Assembly (NCBI GenBank): GCA_041395845.1
Contig: JAWKZS010000023.1
Span: forward strand, 1 to 64,000
Source of the DNA: Ch67 sp041395845
Lineage (GTDB): Bacteria > Pseudomonadota > Gammaproteobacteria > Pseudomonadales > Ketobacteraceae
Reading direction: 5' to 3'
Length of the DNA: 64,000 nucleotides
The notes under the pieces are model-generated. The model did no database searches, was not told the DNA's origin, and saw only the letters and a list, made by a program, of their open reading frames with translations. This document shows, one piece after another, positions 47,429 through 57,957 of this stretch. A program made the translations under genes and the position numbers. Each line of letters begins with the position of its first letter. Within the stretch, counting starts at the first letter, position 1.

Positions 47429-48085
47429 TTACATGCGCTGGATAACGGCTTGCACCAGGGCGGAAATGCCTTTGGAGGCCTCGCTGATACGCCCGGCCAG
47501 CATGTAGGCGGGCGTAGTGATGAGGTTGTTGGCTTCATCGATGGTGAACTGGTCCACCGGACAGCCCTGATGGTTGCCACCCATCGCGCGCACGGCATCG
47601 GCGGCCGGATCGGCATCGTTGCCCAGGGTGCAGGTCACACCCTTCCCGAACAGTTTGGGCGCCATCGCCGGCGCGATGCAGATCAGGCCAACCGGCTTTT
47701 TCTTCGCATGCATGGCCTGCACGAAGGACACCACGTCCGGGTTGATAGTCATGTCGGCACCTTTGACCGCGAAGTTGCACAGGTTCTTGGCGACACCAAA
47801 ACCGCCGGGGAAAATCACCGCGGCGTAGTCATCGGGATTGGCCTTGGCCAGATCGATGATGTTGCCGCGGCACAGTCGGGCGGACTCCACCAGCACGTTG
47901 CGCTTTTCCGGCATTTCTTCGCCGGTGATGTGGTTGAGCACGTGCATCTGCTCCACATTGGGTGCCATGCACTGGAACTCGATGCCGGCTTCATCCAGGC
48001 GCAATTGCACCAGGGTGGCTTCGTAGATTTCCGCGCCGTCGAAGACGCCGCATCCGGACAGGACGACTGCTACTTTCTTTGACAT
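47429..48085 (-). CDS. elbB: ElbB, DJ-1/PfpI family glyoxalase-like protein
   Basis: A 218-residue cytoplasmic protein of the DJ-1/PfpI superfamily. Marks are VAVVLSGCGVFDGAEIYEA at the N-terminus, DLAKANPDDYAAVIFPGGFGVAKNL and LICIAPAMAPKLFG (nucleophile elbow, Cys in ICIAP). E. coli ElbB (YhbL/SCRP-27A) acts on isoprenoid-linked and glyoxal-type aldehydes. ATG 48085 starts the family sequence; the frame continues upstream into the repeat at 48118, which is not coding. Alone between a hairpin and the structured repeat. Confidence 0.93.
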   Translation of the reverse strand: MSKKVAVVLSGCGVFDGAEIYEATLVQLRLDEAGIEFQCMAPNVEQMHVLNHITGEEMPEKRNVLVESARLCRGNIIDLAKANPDDYAAVIFPGGFGVAKNLCNFAVKGADMTINPDVVSFVQAMHAKKKPVGLICIAPAMAPKLFGKGVTCTLGNDADPAADAVRAMGGNHQGCPVDQFTIDEANNLITTPAYMLAGRISEASKGISALVQAVIQRM

Positions 48086-48117
48086 GGTTTGCTCCTGATC
48101 TTGATTGTCCGTGCCAC

Positions 48118-48223
48118 GCAGGTACGGGGAAACGGTTCCGGGACACGCCATGAATCCATCCATGGAGGCTGCACAGCGACATCCCTGTCGCTGAGCGTCC
48201 CGCAACCGTTTCCCCGCACCTGC
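48118..48223 (-). repeat. 106-bp structured intergenic repeat, copy B
   Basis: Lies between the disulfide reductase gene (stop 48251) and elbB (start 48085). Arms 48118-48144 and 48197-48223 pair at 25 of 27 positions. The 60-bp core (48141-48200, minus-strand reading) matches copy A at 3400-3459 with only 3 differences. One C/T change falls in the inner stem and gives a G-U pair in copy A, so the pairing is kept; the arms themselves differ at many positions. The core reads in the same direction as the genes here, unlike copy A. Confidence 0.8.
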
Positions 48224-48250
48224 TCTTTGATAACTGTGCGAATTGTTTTG

Positions 48251-49708
48251 TCACAACCGCCAGTGATGAAACCGCTCCACCCACTTCAGCAGCTTCTCGG
48301 GCTTGTGGGCTCTCTTCCACTCCCCCGCCGCATACTTGTTCGCTTCGTTGAAGGTGGGATAGATATGAATGGTACCCAGCAATTTATTCAATCCCAACCC
48401 GTGTTTCATCGCCAGCACATACTCGGCAATCAGGTCACCGGCGTGGGCACCCACAATGGTGACACCCAGAATGCGATCACTGCCGGGCTTGGTGAGTACT
48501 TTCACAAAACCGTGGGCTTCCTCGTCGGCGATGGCGCGATCGAGATCATCGATACCGTATTTGACCACTTCGTACGGAATATTCTGCGCCTTGGCATCCT
48601 GTTCATTCAGCCCTACCCGGGCCACTTCCGGATCCGTGAACGTCGCCCAGGGAATCACCGAATAATCCACGCGGAACTTCTTGAACGGCGCGAACAGGCC
48701 GTTCACCGACGCATACCAGGCCTGATGGGCCGCCACATGGGTGAACTGGTACGGACCCGCCACATCACCACAGGCGAGGATATGGGGGTAATTGGGGATG
48801 CGCAGATACGGATCGACTTTCAGGGTGCGATTGGGATTGAGTTCGATGCCCAGTGCTTCCAGCCCCAGGCCATCCGTATTGGCAGTACGGCCCACGGCCA
48901 CCAGGATTTCATCGCAGGGAATCTTCACCTTCTGGCCTTTGTGTTCGCAGATCACCACCTTGTCACGGGCGTACTGATCCACCGCCACCACCTTGTGCTC
49001 GGTGAGGACGCGAATACCTTCGAGCCGGAAGCGCTCCGCCACCAGTTCCGACACGTCCTCGTCCTCGCGGAACAGGATGCGCGGCAGCATTTCGATCTGG
49101 GTGATCTCCACTCCCAGGCGGGCGAAGGCCAGACTGAGTTCCGATCCGATGGGGCCGCCGCCCAGCACCACCATGCGCTTGGGCTTCTGGCGCAGGTTCC
49201 ACACGGTATCCGAGGTCAGGTAACCGGTGTTGGCAAGGCCCGGCACCGGTGGCACCGCCGGGCGCGCACCAGTGGCAATCACGATACTGCGGGCGGTCAG
49301 GCGCTGACCGTTCACTTCCACCTCCCAGGGCGTCACCAGGGTCGCGTAGCCACTGATGCATTCCACGCCCAGATCCGTGTAACGCTCTACCGAATCATGG
49401 GGCTCGATGGCACGCACGGTACGCTGCACCCGCTCCATGACCTCGGCAAATTCGAATTCCGGCATCACCCGCTTGAGGCCGAAGTCCCGGGCCCGTCGCA
49501 TGTCAGCAATCATGCGGCCGGTGCGCAGGAGGCTCTTGCTGGGCACACAGCCGGTGTTGAGGCAGTCGCCCCCCATCTTGTGACCTTCGATCAGGGTGAC
49601 TTTGGCTTTCACCATGGCGGCAATATACGAGGTGACCAGTCCGGCTGCGCCGGCACCGATCACGATGAGATTGCGGTCGAATGTTTTCGGCTTTTTGAAT
49701 TCAGGCAT
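48251..49708 (-). CDS. FAD-dependent disulfide reductase-like protein (MerA/Lpd family)
   Basis: A 485-residue class I pyridine nucleotide-disulfide oxidoreductase. FAD binding: NLIVIGAGAAGLVTSY near residue 15. The redox-active motif is CLNTGCVPSK (about 50-59). The NAD(P) site is VVLGGGPIGSELSLAF. The interface-domain acid-base His is in GTIHIYPTFNE. It resembles mercuric reductase-like and dihydrolipoyl dehydrogenase-like proteins often paired with a TVP38 gene, here overlapping by 8 bp. The substrate is unknown; no lipoyl or mercury-binding N-domain is present. Confidence 0.88.
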   Translation of the reverse strand: MPEFKKPKTFDRNLIVIGAGAAGLVTSYIAAMVKAKVTLIEGHKMGGDCLNTGCVPSKSLLRTGRMIADMRRARDFGLKRVMPEFEFAEVMERVQRTVRAIEPHDSVERYTDLGVECISGYATLVTPWEVEVNGQRLTARSIVIATGARPAVPPVPGLANTGYLTSDTVWNLRQKPKRMVVLGGGPIGSELSLAFARLGVEITQIEMLPRILFREDEDVSELVAERFRLEGIRVLTEHKVVAVDQYARDKVVICEHKGQKVKIPCDEILVAVGRTANTDGLGLEALGIELNPNRTLKVDPYLRIPNYPHILACGDVAGPYQFTHVAAHQAWYASVNGLFAPFKKFRVDYSVIPWATFTDPEVARVGLNEQDAKAQNIPYEVVKYGIDDLDRAIADEEAHGFVKVLTKPGSDRILGVTIVGAHAGDLIAEYVLAMKHGLGLNKLLGTIHIYPTFNEANKYAAGEWKRAHKPEKLLKWVERFHHWRL

Positions 49709-50387
49709 GAGCGCGCTTTGTCCTTAACCAGGCGACAGTCTTTTTGGCCACCAGCGGCAGCAATCCCAGAGCAACGAACGAGGCAATCAGCGGCGGTGAC
49801 AGAATGCCCTGCATGGATTCCAGTTGCGCCAGCTGGGTACCGGCATTCACATACACCACGGTGCCCGCCAGCATGCCCAGCTGGCTGATCCAGTAAAACT
49901 GCCACACCTTGATCGGCGTGAGGCCCATGGCGATATTGATCAGGAAGAACGGAAACGCCGGCACCAGCCGCAGGGTGAACAGATAGAATCCGCCTTCCTT
50001 TTCAATACCGGCATTGAGGGTTTTCAGCTGTTCGGCAAAGCGCTGCTGGACGAAATCCCGTGCCACGAAGCGGGCAATCAGGAACGCCAGCGTCGCACCG
50101 ATGGTACTGGCAAACGATACCAGCACCGTGCCCCACACCACCCCGAACAGCGCACCGGCCAGCAGGGTCATCACCGCCGCGCCGGGAATCGACAGACCGG
50201 TGACCAGTACATACACCGCAAAGAAAATCCCGCCGAACAACAGCGGCTGCTGCTCCAACTGGGCCTGCCAGTGGGGCGCCCGCGACTGGATGTAATAGAA
50301 ATTCAGATACTGGCCAAGGTCGAACACCACCCAGGCGAGCGCCACCGCGCCCACCAACACCGCCAGAAACAGCACTTTTTTTAACAT
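49701..50387 (-). CDS. TVP38/TMEM64 (DedA-superfamily) membrane protein
   Basis: A 228-residue inner-membrane protein with about six helices of the SNARE-associated (VTT/DedA) fold. The conserved loop pattern is present (GALFGVVWGTVLVSFASTIGATLAFLIARFVARDFV, FPFFLINIAMGLTPI). DedA-type proteins carry out lipid flipping or scrambling. The stop overlaps the disulfide reductase start by 8 bp, so the pair is co-translated, as in many gammaproteobacteria. Start ATG 50387 is the only one giving the first helix. Confidence 0.85.
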   Translation of the reverse strand: MLKKVLFLAVLVGAVALAWVVFDLGQYLNFYYIQSRAPHWQAQLEQQPLLFGGIFFAVYVLVTGLSIPGAAVMTLLAGALFGVVWGTVLVSFASTIGATLAFLIARFVARDFVQQRFAEQLKTLNAGIEKEGGFYLFTLRLVPAFPFFLINIAMGLTPIKVWQFYWISQLGMLAGTVVYVNAGTQLAQLESMQGILSPPLIASFVALGLLPLVAKKTVAWLRTKRAHA

Positions 50388-50488
50388 GATTCCGAGTATT
50401 CCCTTGATCCGGATTGAGACGCTTACGCGCCAAGAGGGTATGATTGAAAGATTCTGTTATGACGCTTCAACTGCAAAAAGGTTACACC

Positions 50489-51502
<1,014 letters not shown>

Positions 51503-51532
51503 CCGGGAAGCCCCCGCAACGAAGTGGATACC

Positions 51533-53635
51533 ATGACTGCCAACGTACCTGCCGAAGTCACCGAACAACCGGCCCTTGATCTGTCCAACAGCGCCTACTA
51601 TTTCAACCGCTACCTGAGCCTGCTGGAATTCAACCTGCGGGTGCTGGCCCAGGCGGAAGACAAAAGCCTGCCGCTGCTGGAGCGGGTACGGTTCCTGATG
51701 ATTTTCAGCAGCAACATGGATGAATTCTTCGAGATCCGGCTGGCCGGTCTGCAGCGGGACATTTCCTTCAACCAGGCGCGGCCGGAAGCCGACGGCATGC
51801 ACCCGCAGGAAGTGCTCAAGATCATCAGCGAACGCTGCCGCATTGCGGTGGAGCGCCAGTACAAACTGTTCAACGAAGACCTGCTGCCGGCCCTGGCTGC
51901 CGAGAACATCCACTTCATCGCCCGGGAAAAATGGACCGCGCCCCAGGTGCAGTGGATCAAGCATTATTTCCGCCAGCAGGTGGCGCCGGTGATGACGCCG
52001 ATCGGCCTGGACCTGGCGCACCCGTTTCCACGACTGGTCAACAAGAGCCTGAATTTCATCGTGACACTGGAAGGCAAGGACGCGTTCGGCCGCCAGCTGG
52101 GTCTGGCCGTGGTACCGGCGCCCAAGTCGCTGTCGCGCATCATCAAGCTGCCCGATGACATCTGCGAAGGCGGCGACAATTACGTGTTCCTGTCGTCGAT
52201 CATTCACTACCACGCCGGCTATCTGTTCCCTGGCATGAAAGCCACCGGCTGCTACCAGTTCCGCCTGACCCGCAACTCGGATCTGTTCCTCGACGAGGAA
52301 AAAGTCGAAGACCTGTCTGCCGCGCTGAAAGGTGAACTGTTTTCCCGCCGCTATGGTGAAGAAGTGCGGCTGGAAGTGGCGGACAACATGCCGGAAGACC
52401 TGATCGACTTCCTGCTCAACAAATTCGGCCTCGACGACCACCAGCTGTTCAAGGTCAACGGCCCGGTGAATCTGGCGCGGATGATGCCGGTAATGGACAT
52501 TACCAAGCCCAGCATGTTCTTTTCCCCGTTCAAGCCGAAGATTCCCGGCCTGCTGCAACGCAGCGACCGCATGCTGGATGTGGTGGGCAACCAGGATGTT
52601 CTGCTCAACCATCCTTATGAATCCTTCGCGCCGGTCATCAGCTTTTTGCGTCAGGCCGCCCGCGATCCCAACGTGGTAGCGATCAAGCAGACCCTGTATC
52701 GCACCGGTGCCAATTCGGAAATTCTCGACCTGCTGGTGGAAGCGGCCCGCAACGGCAAGGAAGTCACCGCCGTGGTGGAACTGCGCGCCCGCTTCGACGA
52801 AGAATCCAATATCGAAATCGCCAACCGGCTGCAGGAAGCCGGCGCCATCGTGGTGTACGGCATCGTCGGCTACAAGACCCACGCCAAAATGATGCTGATC
52901 GTGCGCCGCGAAGGTCAGCGCCTGCGCCGTTACGTGCATCTGGGTACCGGCAACTATCACGCCGGCAACGCGCGCATCTATTCTGATTACAGTTTGCTGT
53001 CGTCCAATGAGGAACTGGCGGAAGACGTGCACAAGATCTTCCAGGAACTCACCGGTATGGGACGGCCGGCACAGCTGAAATACCTGTACCACTCACCGTT
53101 CACCCTGCAACAGGAACTGCTGCAGCAGCACATCGAGGAAGAGCGCAACAACGCGCTGCAGGGACTGCCGGCGAAGATCATCCTCAAGTGCAACTCACTG
53201 ACGGAAACCAAGACCATCGAAGCCCTGTACCGCGCGTCGCAGGCAGGTGTCGAAGTGAAGCTGATCGTGCGCGGCATGTGCGCGCTGCGACCGGGGATTC
53301 CCGGCGTCTCCGACAATATCGAAGTGCGCTCGGTCGTCGGTCGCTTCCTGGAGCACTCTCGGGTGTATTACTTCCACCGCAATGGCGACTTCAAAATCTA
53401 TTTCGCCAGCGCCGACCTGATGGAACGCAACCTGTTCCGCCGGGTGGAAATCTGCTTCCCGGTGGTCGATCCGAAACTGGCACAGCGGGTGTACGACGAA
53501 GGTCTGGACATCTACCTGAAAGACAACTGCCAGGCCTGGGTGATGAACAGCGAGGGCAACTACACCAAGCTATCCCCCGCCGAAGGTGAGCCACGCATTT
53601 CTGCGCAGGAGTTTCTGATGGAGAAGCTGGGCTGA
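51533..53635 (+). CDS. ppk1: Polyphosphate kinase 1
   Basis: A 700-residue enzyme that makes polyphosphate from ATP. N-domain: YYFNRYLSLLEFNLRVLAQAED, then MIFSSNMDEFFEIRLAG. Catalytic PLD-like domains: the phospho-His site KTHAKMMLIVRR (equivalent to E. coli H435) and LEHSRVYYFH (equivalent to H592). YVHLGTGNYHAGNARIYSDY is fully kept. Follows hemB by 30 bp. ppx lies about 8 kb further on, as a separate unit on the other strand. Confidence 0.96.
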   Translation: MTANVPAEVTEQPALDLSNSAYYFNRYLSLLEFNLRVLAQAEDKSLPLLERVRFLMIFSSNMDEFFEIRLAGLQRDISFNQARPEADGMHPQEVLKIISERCRIAVERQYKLFNEDLLPALAAENIHFIAREKWTAPQVQWIKHYFRQQVAPVMTPIGLDLAHPFPRLVNKSLNFIVTLEGKDAFGRQLGLAVVPAPKSLSRIIKLPDDICEGGDNYVFLSSIIHYHAGYLFPGMKATGCYQFRLTRNSDLFLDEEKVEDLSAALKGELFSRRYGEEVRLEVADNMPEDLIDFLLNKFGLDDHQLFKVNGPVNLARMMPVMDITKPSMFFSPFKPKIPGLLQRSDRMLDVVGNQDVLLNHPYESFAPVISFLRQAARDPNVVAIKQTLYRTGANSEILDLLVEAARNGKEVTAVVELRARFDEESNIEIANRLQEAGAIVVYGIVGYKTHAKMMLIVRREGQRLRRYVHLGTGNYHAGNARIYSDYSLLSSNEELAEDVHKIFQELTGMGRPAQLKYLYHSPFTLQQELLQQHIEEERNNALQGLPAKIILKCNSLTETKTIEALYRASQAGVEVKLIVRGMCALRPGIPGVSDNIEVRSVVGRFLEHSRVYYFHRNGDFKIYFASADLMERNLFRRVEICFPVVDPKLAQRVYDEGLDIYLKDNCQAWVMNSEGNYTKLSPAEGEPRISAQEFLMEKLG

Positions 53636-53782
53636 TCCATCCACATTAATAGATCAACCAACCCCAGTGCTCCGTCGAATGCGACATTTTTCAGTTGTGG
53701 GTGACAGATTTGTCACCCTACAATCGGAACCGTTCAAGGCTTGACCTGACAACAACACTTTTATACTCGACCATCAGGGAAG

Positions 53783-56029
53783 ATGTTTATGGGGCCCTCC
53801 ATCCGATCGTGCTCGATCGTCGTTTTCGTTTGTCTGTTGCTTACTGGCTGCAAAATCAATGTGTCTGTGCTGGGCGAAGGCCAGATCAGCGTTTTGACGC
53901 CGGACATTGCCAGCTGCGCCAGCGCGCCCGGCGACCTGTGCCTGAACGCTGGCTACAACCAGGCTGTTGAACTTCGAGCAATCCCCGCACGGGGTTATGT
54001 TTTCGTAGGCTGGAGCGGGGCTTGCAGCGGCGTTGCAACCTGCACCCTGCATTCACTGGGTGATCGTCACGTCGTCGCAGTGTTCCGCACCGAAGACACA
54101 TTCGGTTTCCCGATGATTCCAGCGATGCGCAATCTCGATGATTTCTTTTTCAGCGGCCCCTGGCCCAGCGATCTGCGGCGGCGCAATAATGGCACGCTGG
54201 ATTTCACGGATTATCCGGTCGGCAACGGCCTGCTGGCCAAATCCGCCCGCGCAGAAGCCAGTCGACAGACTGGGTTTGCCCGCAATGGCAGTCTGTATAT
54301 TCCGCTATTGAACCGTTTTGAGCAGTCGTTGGATAACGAGTCGGTTGCCTTCTACTATTCCGACATCATCCCCAGCTATCTGCAGCTGGTGAATCTGTCG
54401 CCTGATTCGCCCCACTATCTCGAGCGCATCCCGGTACAGAGCACGCTTCACACCAGCGACAATGTGAAAAGCACCAGCCTGCTACAGATAATCCCCAAGA
54501 CCGGATATGTCCTCGACGCGAACACCACCTACGGCATGGTGCTGTTTGCCGGGTCGCCCTGGATCATCAAAAGTCGCCACATGCAGGACATCATCGACAA
54601 TGGCGCAAATGGCCTGCAAGGCGAGCACTGGAACCGCATCAGGGCATTCGTCAACGAACACACCACGTTCACTGCCAATGACGTGGCTGCTTTCTCCGTG
54701 TTTACGACTCAGCCAGAAAATCCTGATTATCCCGCAATCAAAAAATTCGTGGACGATCAGCAACACAGCCGCTACGCAACGACCTATCGCACAGACGTTA
54801 CCACCGCCTATGACTGCAGCGACAATAATCCTTTTTCCCGCCACACCCGTTTACGCGAATATCGAATCCATCTTCCTTACGTGCTAACCGGCAAGCCGCC
54901 TTACCTGCTAACTGGTGGCAGCCTGAGCAAAAATGCCGAAGATCATATCGTCGCGGGCGCAAATCCCATTGAGACTCGAATGATCATCACACTGCCGTGC
55001 ACCGCGTCGGACGCAGATTCGCCTGTCCCCGTGGAAATCCACGCATTACCCACCGACTATGAGTTTGAAGAGTACTGGGGCGAGTACCTGAGCCTCACCG
55101 AGCGGCGCGAGCCAGATCAGAACGTCATCCGGGTGTTCGTGGCCGCGCCTCATACCCTGGGCAGAACCTATTTGATGGGCTATCAGTCACTCAATCTGAT
55201 CACCGAACTGACAGGCAGCGAACCGGAAGAGCTGGCGGTTTTTCTGGGGGATTTCAATCCGTTCAATATCGCGGCAATAGAGCCTCAGTACATGCAGTAC
55301 GCCATGGAAATTCTGTACGTGAAATCAGCGCTCAAACAGATGGCGTTATGGGGCCAGGAAGAACAACAATGGATGGATGAATACGGGGCATCCTTCCTGC
55401 CGCACTATGCAGACTTCAGCAACGCTCATCCCAATCTGGACAACATTACGCTGGTGGGTACCAGCCTGGGCGGGCTCAGTGCTCTTCACGCAAACGCCAT
55501 CGATCCTACTCACACCAACCTGATACTGAATTACATGCCGCGACCCAACGCCTGGCATATCAATGATGTCTGGGAGTATCTGGATAGCTGGCTATCAGAG
55601 TCCGCCAAGGATGCACTCGCGAAAGTGATTGGGGTTGAATTCCCGGTCGCTGCGGGCGACCCACTGCTCGGCTTGGTCCAGACAGCGATCGATTCGGTAG
55701 ACCCCGCCAATCTGGTGTCAGCCACCCGCGACCAGAATACACTGCTGGTACTGGCGGAGTACGCCAACACGCTGCATGGCGGGCATGCTGCTTACAGCAT
55801 CGCTTCCGTGTTTGAGCAGCAAGTGGGGATTTCGGCGCGGTGGTCCAGCGAGTGGGAGGGTATCGACTATCCCATTGAAAACTACCTGGAGAACGCGCTT
55901 AGGCCAGTAACCATTGCGGTGACGGGCACGCCACTTCGGGCCGTGATTCCTCAATGGAACGAGGAATGGTCGATCCTTTCCTTCTCCACTCAAGTGCAGT
56001 CAGGCGAGGGATTCCGCTGGCAAAAGTAA
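53783..56029 (+). CDS. secreted lipoprotein with alpha/beta-hydrolase-like core (uncharacterised)
   Basis: A 748-residue lipoprotein. Lipobox LLLTGC about residue 21-23. An InlB-type divergent repeat (about 25-100, GYVFVGWSGACSGVATCTLHS) follows. Then a long body with a hydrolase nucleophile elbow GTSLGGLSALHANAIDP (Ser about 557-559) and later His/Asp candidates near the C-terminus (HGGHAAYSI). The body is AT-richer (about 52% GC) than its neighbours, hinting at transfer. A carboxylesterase, lipase or peptidase could fit. ATG 53783 (or 53789) is preceded by AGGGAAG. I do not recognise the family. Confidence 0.65.
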   Translation: MFMGPSIRSCSIVVFVCLLLTGCKINVSVLGEGQISVLTPDIASCASAPGDLCLNAGYNQAVELRAIPARGYVFVGWSGACSGVATCTLHSLGDRHVVAVFRTEDTFGFPMIPAMRNLDDFFFSGPWPSDLRRRNNGTLDFTDYPVGNGLLAKSARAEASRQTGFARNGSLYIPLLNRFEQSLDNESVAFYYSDIIPSYLQLVNLSPDSPHYLERIPVQSTLHTSDNVKSTSLLQIIPKTGYVLDANTTYGMVLFAGSPWIIKSRHMQDIIDNGANGLQGEHWNRIRAFVNEHTTFTANDVAAFSVFTTQPENPDYPAIKKFVDDQQHSRYATTYRTDVTTAYDCSDNNPFSRHTRLREYRIHLPYVLTGKPPYLLTGGSLSKNAEDHIVAGANPIETRMIITLPCTASDADSPVPVEIHALPTDYEFEEYWGEYLSLTERREPDQNVIRVFVAAPHTLGRTYLMGYQSLNLITELTGSEPEELAVFLGDFNPFNIAAIEPQYMQYAMEILYVKSALKQMALWGQEEQQWMDEYGASFLPHYADFSNAHPNLDNITLVGTSLGGLSALHANAIDPTHTNLILNYMPRPNAWHINDVWEYLDSWLSESAKDALAKVIGVEFPVAAGDPLLGLVQTAIDSVDPANLVSATRDQNTLLVLAEYANTLHGGHAAYSIASVFEQQVGISARWSSEWEGIDYPIENYLENALRPVTIAVTGTPLRAVIPQWNEEWSILSFSTQVQSGEGFRWQK

Positions 56030-56061
56030 CGGTGAAATCCAGCGGATTTGGACTCCGCTGA

Positions 56062-57834
56062 TCACAGCCCTTTCAATTGCACACTGCCCAGTGCAACGCC
56101 ACCACGGGTGACGGGCAGTGTTTTTTCTTCCCCCTGCGCGATCTCGAAGCTGAGCGCATCATAGTCCGGCATTAGCAGCACGCCGCGACCGGACTTGCCC
56201 GGATTCGGCAATTCAATCTTCACGGTTTTGGCATCGCCGCCAAATTCCAGCACCGCATGGCGGCTGGCAGTGGTGTTGACGATGTAAGAGGGTTCGATGC
56301 GGGCCTGATCACTGCGCAGGACGGCAATGCTGTCTGCCGGCCAGGCGGTCTTCAACGTGCCGCGCTGGCGCGAGCGGATTCGCTCGGTAACGCTCTGCTT
56401 GCCGTCCATGGAAGCCTCAATGGTGTGAATCGCGAAATCCTCACTTTTGACCCGAATGTTCGCGCCGGGACGCATGAAATACAGTTTGCTGTCGAACCGG
56501 GTGGCGCTGATGGTCACGTCGATCGTATCAGGCAGCTTGCCGTCTTCCTGCCAGTACACAACGGCAAACGGCGGCAGCAGGTCATCGATGGTGAGCGAGC
56601 CGTCCAGGGCGATGGCGGGTGCACTGCTATTGGCCGGCGCAGATTTCTTGGCGGCGACGTTGACCGACGCACTGATAGGCGCAGCCTGTACGGGAACGGC
56701 GGGAGCACTGAGCGACGCCAGCCAGCGCCCCAGCTGCGGGCGTACCTGATCCAGACAGCGATCGAGCGTTGCCACGGCACCGTCCAGCTGGCGGGCAGTG
56801 TTGTCCGCCGGTAGATTCAAACGGGCCATACCGGCTTTGATGTCATCGCGGGTTTTACGTGCGGCTTCAAACCGGTTGCGGGCCTCCTCATATTCCGCAC
56901 GGGTGCCGCTGTCGCGCTGGCGCAATGCGGTGCAGCTGTCATTACTGCGATTGATACGGGTGAGGTAGTCCTGCACAGTGGTTTGTGCCACCTGCAATTG
57001 CTGCTCACGGTCCGCGAGAGCGGTATGCAGGCGGGCGAGACAGGCATCACCGTCGGCAATGCGTTTTTCGATAGCGGCCTGCTCTGTCAGCGGGGCATTC
57101 CGGGATGCGGACTTGAGTGCGGCCAGTTCGGTTGCGGCTTCCTTGCGGCGGGCCTGCACGGCGGTCTGCAGCTTGCGGGCATTCTGCACCGACGCGCTGT
57201 CCGCACCGGTGCGGTTCATTTCCTCCAACGCTGCCTGACAACTGCTCTGGTAGGTTTCGCTGGCATCAAGCGCACTTTGCAGGGCGGATGTCAGCACTGC
57301 CTGCTGCTGACCCGAGCTGGCAATCTTGCGCTCCAGCCGCTCGCAGCGACGGATTTCACTGCGCAGGCTGAACACTTCGTTGAGCGCCGGCGCCTGGGCC
57401 AAAGCCTGATCCCGCAGTGCGACGAATTGCTGGTGGCTGGAGCGGGCGGTATCCACATCCCCCTGTTTCAGCTGGGCGTCCGCCGTATCGCACGCGGCAA
57501 TGGCCCGCTCCAGCAGCGGACGTCCTTCGGTAATCTGCAGATCGGTTCCGACCCGCTGACAATGCTTGAGATTGCTGTCCATGCCACGCTGGGTGGATTG
57601 CAGGATAGCGCCATCGATGCCGGCCGCCTGCTGCAGCAGCGCTTCGTAACGACCGAATTCGGCCCGCGCCCGCGCGGTGTCGTTACTACCCAACGCCTCT
57701 TTGGCCGCCAGACAGTGATCAAAGCCTTTCAGGTAGAGATTGACGGCATCATCGAAACTGTCAGCAAGTACAACGTTGACAGACATCAGGACAGCAAGCC
57801 CTGACACCAGAGCACATATTTTTATTGTCGGCAT
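56062..57834 (-). CDS. exported helical protein with evenly spaced cysteines (unknown)
   Basis: A 590-residue protein with a signal peptide (1-24, ending VLA). The region up to about 370 is helical and rich in Glu/Arg/Gln. It holds eight Cys: 41, 92, 115, 164, 199, 265, 301 and 360, which fall in pairs 35-66 residues apart, suiting helix hairpins tied by disulfides. A proline/alanine linker (about 378-405) precedes a strand-rich C-domain (from about GSLTIDDLLPPFAVVYWQ) that ends LPVTRGGVALGSVQLKGL. No known family is recognised. Alone; convergent with the hydrolase gene. Confidence 0.65.
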   Translation of the reverse strand: MPTIKICALVSGLAVLMSVNVVLADSFDDAVNLYLKGFDHCLAAKEALGSNDTARARAEFGRYEALLQQAAGIDGAILQSTQRGMDSNLKHCQRVGTDLQITEGRPLLERAIAACDTADAQLKQGDVDTARSSHQQFVALRDQALAQAPALNEVFSLRSEIRRCERLERKIASSGQQQAVLTSALQSALDASETYQSSCQAALEEMNRTGADSASVQNARKLQTAVQARRKEAATELAALKSASRNAPLTEQAAIEKRIADGDACLARLHTALADREQQLQVAQTTVQDYLTRINRSNDSCTALRQRDSGTRAEYEEARNRFEAARKTRDDIKAGMARLNLPADNTARQLDGAVATLDRCLDQVRPQLGRWLASLSAPAVPVQAAPISASVNVAAKKSAPANSSAPAIALDGSLTIDDLLPPFAVVYWQEDGKLPDTIDVTISATRFDSKLYFMRPGANIRVKSEDFAIHTIEASMDGKQSVTERIRSRQRGTLKTAWPADSIAVLRSDQARIEPSYIVNTTASRHAVLEFGGDAKTVKIELPNPGKSGRGVLLMPDYDALSFEIAQGEEKTLPVTRGGVALGSVQLKGL

Positions 57835-57957
57835 TCTCAATGATCTTCGGTTGCGAGCACGAATGGACACTGCGAGCCTGTTCAGCAGGCTACTTTTTGT
57901 CAGTGTAGCAGGCTGACAAAAGTCAGCCTGACCCTGCATCGCAACCGGGGACAGTGC

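Noticed and set aside
48086..48205. N-terminal extension of ElbB reading DAQRQGCRCAASMDGF
   Set aside because: This peptide comes from the structured repeat. ElbB begins at 48085 by family similarity, and the same peptide appears in the repeat near 3400.
48089..49888. 599-codon plus-strand frame antisense to the disulfide reductase
   Set aside because: His/Gln-rich shadow of a well-supported minus-strand gene.
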